A stretch of 64,000 nucleotides of DNA, taken from Aequorivita iocasae (GTDB taxonomy: Bacteria; Bacteroidota; Bacteroidia; Flavobacteriales; Flavobacteriaceae). Below the pieces are notes generated by a model. It did not search any database. It worked only from the letters and a program-made list of their open reading frames with translations, and was not told where the DNA came from. Shown one piece after another: positions 61,790 through 64,000 of the stretch. The translations under genes and the position numbers were made by a program. The DNA is taken from the NCBI RefSeq assembly GCF_016757735.1, contig NZ_CP068439.1:1674001-1738000 (forward strand), given 5' to 3'. The stretch's first letter is position 1; every line of letters starts with the position of its first letter.

Positions 61790-62302
61790 ATGAAAAAGAC
61801 TTTTGACGTACTGATAGAAATTCCCAAAGGCAGCCGCAACAAATACGAATACGACTTCAAATTGAAGAAAATCCGTTTTGATAGGATGCTTTTCAGCAGT
61901 ATGATGTATCCAGCAGATTATGGTTTTATCCCTGAAACTTTGGCACTTGACGGCGATCCGCTGGATGTTTTGGTAATGGGTGGCGAACCCACTTTTCCAA
62001 TGTGTGTAGTTGAAGTTAAACCTATTGGTGTTTTCCATATGGCAGATGAGAAGGGACCAGATGAAAAAGTAATTTGCGTACCTGTTTCTGACCCAATCTG
62101 GAGTCGTTTAAACGATTTAAGCGATATGAACCAGCACACCTTAAAAGAAATTGAACACTTTTTTCAAGTGTATAAAGATCTTGAAAAAAAACGTGTAGAT
62201 GTTGGTGGTTGGGGTGACGCCGCTGAAGCTATTGAAATATACAACCTATGCGTAAAGCGTTATAAGGAAACGCCAGAGGTACAGGGGCATTTCAGTATAT
62301 AA
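61790..62302 (+). CDS. ppa: inorganic diphosphatase (family I, soluble)
   Basis: A 170-residue cytoplasmic family I pyrophosphatase hydrolysing PPi to phosphate. Signature residues: 'IEIPKGSRNKYEYDFKLKKIRFDRML' (Lys and Glu of the active site), 'MMYPADYGFIPETLALDGDPLDVLVMG' (the family D-x-x-D-P-x-D pattern), 'DEKVICVPVSDP'. The start 61790 is preferred because TATTTTTG (61758-61765) upstream looks like its promoter, and the extra codons before it are not family-like. The next gene, the membrane pyrophosphatase, is 170 bases downstream, beyond a palindrome. Confidence 0.94.
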   Translation: MKKTFDVLIEIPKGSRNKYEYDFKLKKIRFDRMLFSSMMYPADYGFIPETLALDGDPLDVLVMGGEPTFPMCVVEVKPIGVFHMADEKGPDEKVICVPVSDPIWSRLNDLSDMNQHTLKEIEHFFQVYKDLEKKRVDVGGWGDAAEAIEIYNLCVKRYKETPEVQGHFSI

Positions 62303-62315
62303 TTAAAATACATAA

Positions 62316-62393
62316 GACGCTAGGACGTAAGACCTAGGGCGGAAATAGTACGTATTCTTTGGTCGTATGCCATAGGTCTTATCGTCCTACGTC
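62316..62393. repeat. palindrome between the two pyrophosphatase genes
   Basis: The left arm GACGCTAGGACGTAAGACC... (62316-62340) pairs with the right arm (62369-62393) in about 23 of 26 positions, enclosing 28 bases. It ends in a T-rich stretch (attttcttg), so it may also end the ppa transcript. A TATTTTTG box at 62426-62433 then starts the next gene. Confidence 0.75.
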
Positions 62394-62471
62394 ATTTTCT
62401 TGTTTCGTATCCCAAACCATTTCCCTATTTTTGCAGTCGCAAATTTGAAACCAATCTAAATTAATTAAATA

Positions 62472-64000
62472 ATGGAACAGAACATTATATTTATTCCTAT
62501 TGCACTTGCCGTACTAGGCCTTTTGTTTATGCTCGTTAAAATGAGTTGGGTGAAAAAGCAACCCGCTGGTAGCGACCGTATGCAGTTCATTTCAAAAAGT
62601 ATCAAAGAAGGCGCCTTGGCATTTCTAAATGCAGAATATCGTCTGCTAGTTGTATTTGCAGTGATTGCCGCAGTACTATTGTTTGTGGTTTCCCAATTAG
62701 TCCCATCCACCAGTTGGATGATTGTGCCCGCCTTTATATGTGGTGCTATCTTTTCTGCATTGGCCGGAAATATCGGAATGCGTATTGCAACAGATGCAAA
62801 CGCACGTACAGCTGAAGCTGCAAAAACCAGCCTTCCGCAAGCCCTTAAAGTTTCCTTTGGCGGTGGTACCGTTATGGGTCTTGGTGTTGCAGGTCTTGCA
62901 GTATTGGGATTGAGCTTGTTTTTCCTATTCTTTATCGGCCAATTTATTGGTACCGATCCTTTGAATTTTTATGATGAAATGACCATCGTTCTTGAAGCCC
63001 TTGCCGGTTTCTCCCTAGGAGCGGAGAGTATTGCCCTGTTTGCCCGTGTGGGTGGGGGTATTTACACAAAAGCTGCCGACGTGGGTGCTGACCTTGTAGG
63101 TAAGGTGGAAGCTGGGATTCCTGAGGATGATCCTCGTAACCCTGCAACCATTGCCGATAACGTAGGTGATAACGTAGGGGACGTAGCCGGTATGGGCGCT
63201 GACCTTTTCGGAAGTTATGTAGCTACTGTGCTTGCCGCAATGGTGTTGGGTAATTACGTAATTCGCGATATGTCTTTGGATATGCCGTTTACAGATGGTT
63301 TTAACAATATGGGGCCTATCCTTTTGCCTATTGTAATTGCAGGTGTAGGTATTCTTGCCTCAATAATAGGTACGTTTTTCGTGAGTATTAAAAACAACGA
63401 AGCAAAAGAATCCCAAGTTCAAAAGGCTTTGGATACTGGTAACTGGGCAGCGATTATCTTAACGCTTATCGCTAGCTGGTTCTTAATAGACTGGATGCTT
63501 CCAGAAACTATGAATATGAAATTTTTCGGCGAAGGCTATAAAACCATCGCTTCCATTAATGTGTTCTGGGCTGCCTGTATCGGTCTAGCTGTTGGGGCAC
63601 TTATTTCTTTCGTAACTGCATACTATACAAGTCTTGGTAAAAAACCAGTACTCGATATCGTAAAGAATTCTTCTACTGGAGCAGCTACCAATATTATTGC
63701 TGGTCTTGCAGTAGGAATGAAATCTACCTTTGCTTCTGTAATTCTTTTTGCAGCTGCAATTTACGGTTCGTACGAACTTGCAGGTTTCTACGGGGTTGCC
63801 TTGGCCGCTTCAGCAATGATGGCTACCACGGCTATGCAGCTTGCTATTGATGCTTTCGGACCTATAGCAGATAATGCAGGTGGGGTTGCTGAAATGAGCG
63901 AACTGGATCCACAAGTACGTGAGCGTACCGATGTATTGGATTCCGTTGGAAATACTACTGCAGCCGTTGGTAAAGGTTTCGCAATCGCTTCTGCTGCATT
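62472..64000 (+). CDS. hppA: membrane-bound sodium/proton-pumping pyrophosphatase (3' end outside window)
   Basis: This is the first 509 codons of a membrane pyrophosphatase, which uses PPi hydrolysis to pump Na+ or H+. Helices alternate with conserved loops: '[22 protein letters not shown]' (around residue 200) and '[20 protein letters not shown]'. Near the window end '[17 protein letters not shown]' shows Ala at the position where K+-independent enzymes have Lys, so it should be K+-dependent, which is the rule for Na+-pumping members. The frame is clean; start ATG 62472 follows a TATTTTTG box by about 40 bases. Confidence 0.95.
   Translation, partial: MEQNIIFIPIALAVLGLLFMLVKMSWVKKQPAGSDRMQFISKSIKEGALAFLNAEYRLLVVFAVIAAVLLFVVSQLVPSTSWMIVPAFICGAIFSALAGNIGMRIATDANARTAEAAKTSLPQALKVSFGGGTVMGLGVAGLAVLGLSLFFLFFIGQFIGTDPLNFYDEMTIVLEALAGFSLGAESIALFARVGGGIYTKAADVGADLVGKVEAGIPEDDPRNPATIADNVGDNVGDVAGMGADLFGSYVATVLAAMVLGNYVIRDMSLDMPFTDGFNNMGPILLPIVIAGVGILASIIGTFFVSIKNNEAKESQVQKALDTGNWAAIILTLIASWFLIDWMLPETMNMKFFGEGYKTIASINVFWAACIGLAVGALISFVTAYYTSLGKKPVLDIVKNSSTGAATNIIAGLAVGMKSTFASVILFAAAIYGSYELAGFYGVALAASAMMATTAMQLAIDAFGPIADNAGGVAEMSELDPQVRERTDVLDSVGNTTAAVGKGFAIASAA

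Overview
The window looks like chromosome from a marine or environmental member of the Flavobacteriaceae (Bacteroidota). The evidence is low G+C, promoters of the TAnnTTTG type, secreted proteins with type IX secretion (T9SS) C-terminal sorting domains, Bacteroidota families (DUF5916, DUF6090-like, DUF4386, LytTR/LytS pairs, ABC-permease/M1 fusions) and a Na+-type membrane pyrophosphatase. No rRNA, tRNA or CRISPR array was seen, and the genus cannot be fixed from this sequence alone.

Layout. 0-12 kb: envelope and peptide/ester hydrolases (DUF5916 barrel, M61 peptidase, serine hydrolase, C45 acyltransferase-like, alpha/beta hydrolase, Xaa-Pro aminopeptidase) around a LytTR/LytS two-component pair. 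12.4-16.4 kb: a decayed TPR-HTH regulator next to a T9SS-secreted Asp-box propeller protein; an intact paralogous pair lies at 33.7-37.6 kb. 16.4-28.8 kb: an accessory region. It holds an Abi_2/AbiF-type HEPN protein preceded by its own promoter and a tiny terminator-ended hairpin RNA, flanked by interspersed repeats. It also holds a G+C-rich TrkA_C gene, and a run of single-gene cassettes separated by about 135-bp palindromic attC-like elements that end in GCACACAAC / GTTGTGTG. The cassettes carry a broken surface protein, a ParDE-type toxin-antitoxin pair and an unknown secreted protein. An IS110-family element sits inside one attC-like element, an IS3 element abuts another, and heptamer repeats follow. 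28.8-33.1 kb: a small co-directional gene set between two Crp/Fnr-like regulators. 33.1-46.4 kb: genes all on the minus strand, including a possible nine-gene operon (ABC ATPase, permease/M1 peptidase, DJ-1-like, GNAT, NTF2-like, membrane protein, SDR, TPR-HTH regulator). 46.7-55.2 kb: a T9SS protein, a LytS/LytTR pair, and a histidine kinase with two receiver proteins. 55.3-64 kb: DinB proteins, a Kazal lipoprotein, VOC, GlxA-like and WYL regulators, MATE, then soluble and membrane pyrophosphatases, the latter cut by the window edge.

The most interesting candidates are (i) the AbiF-like protein with an upstream structured RNA, (ii) the attC-like cassette series without a visible integrase, and (iii) the IS110 element, whose long non-coding end contains a hairpin loop identical to the attC-like sequence next to its insertion point. 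Four genes (a TPR-HTH regulator, a surface protein, IS3 orfB and a DUF3857-like remnant) are broken by single-base changes; true decay cannot be told from sequencing error here.
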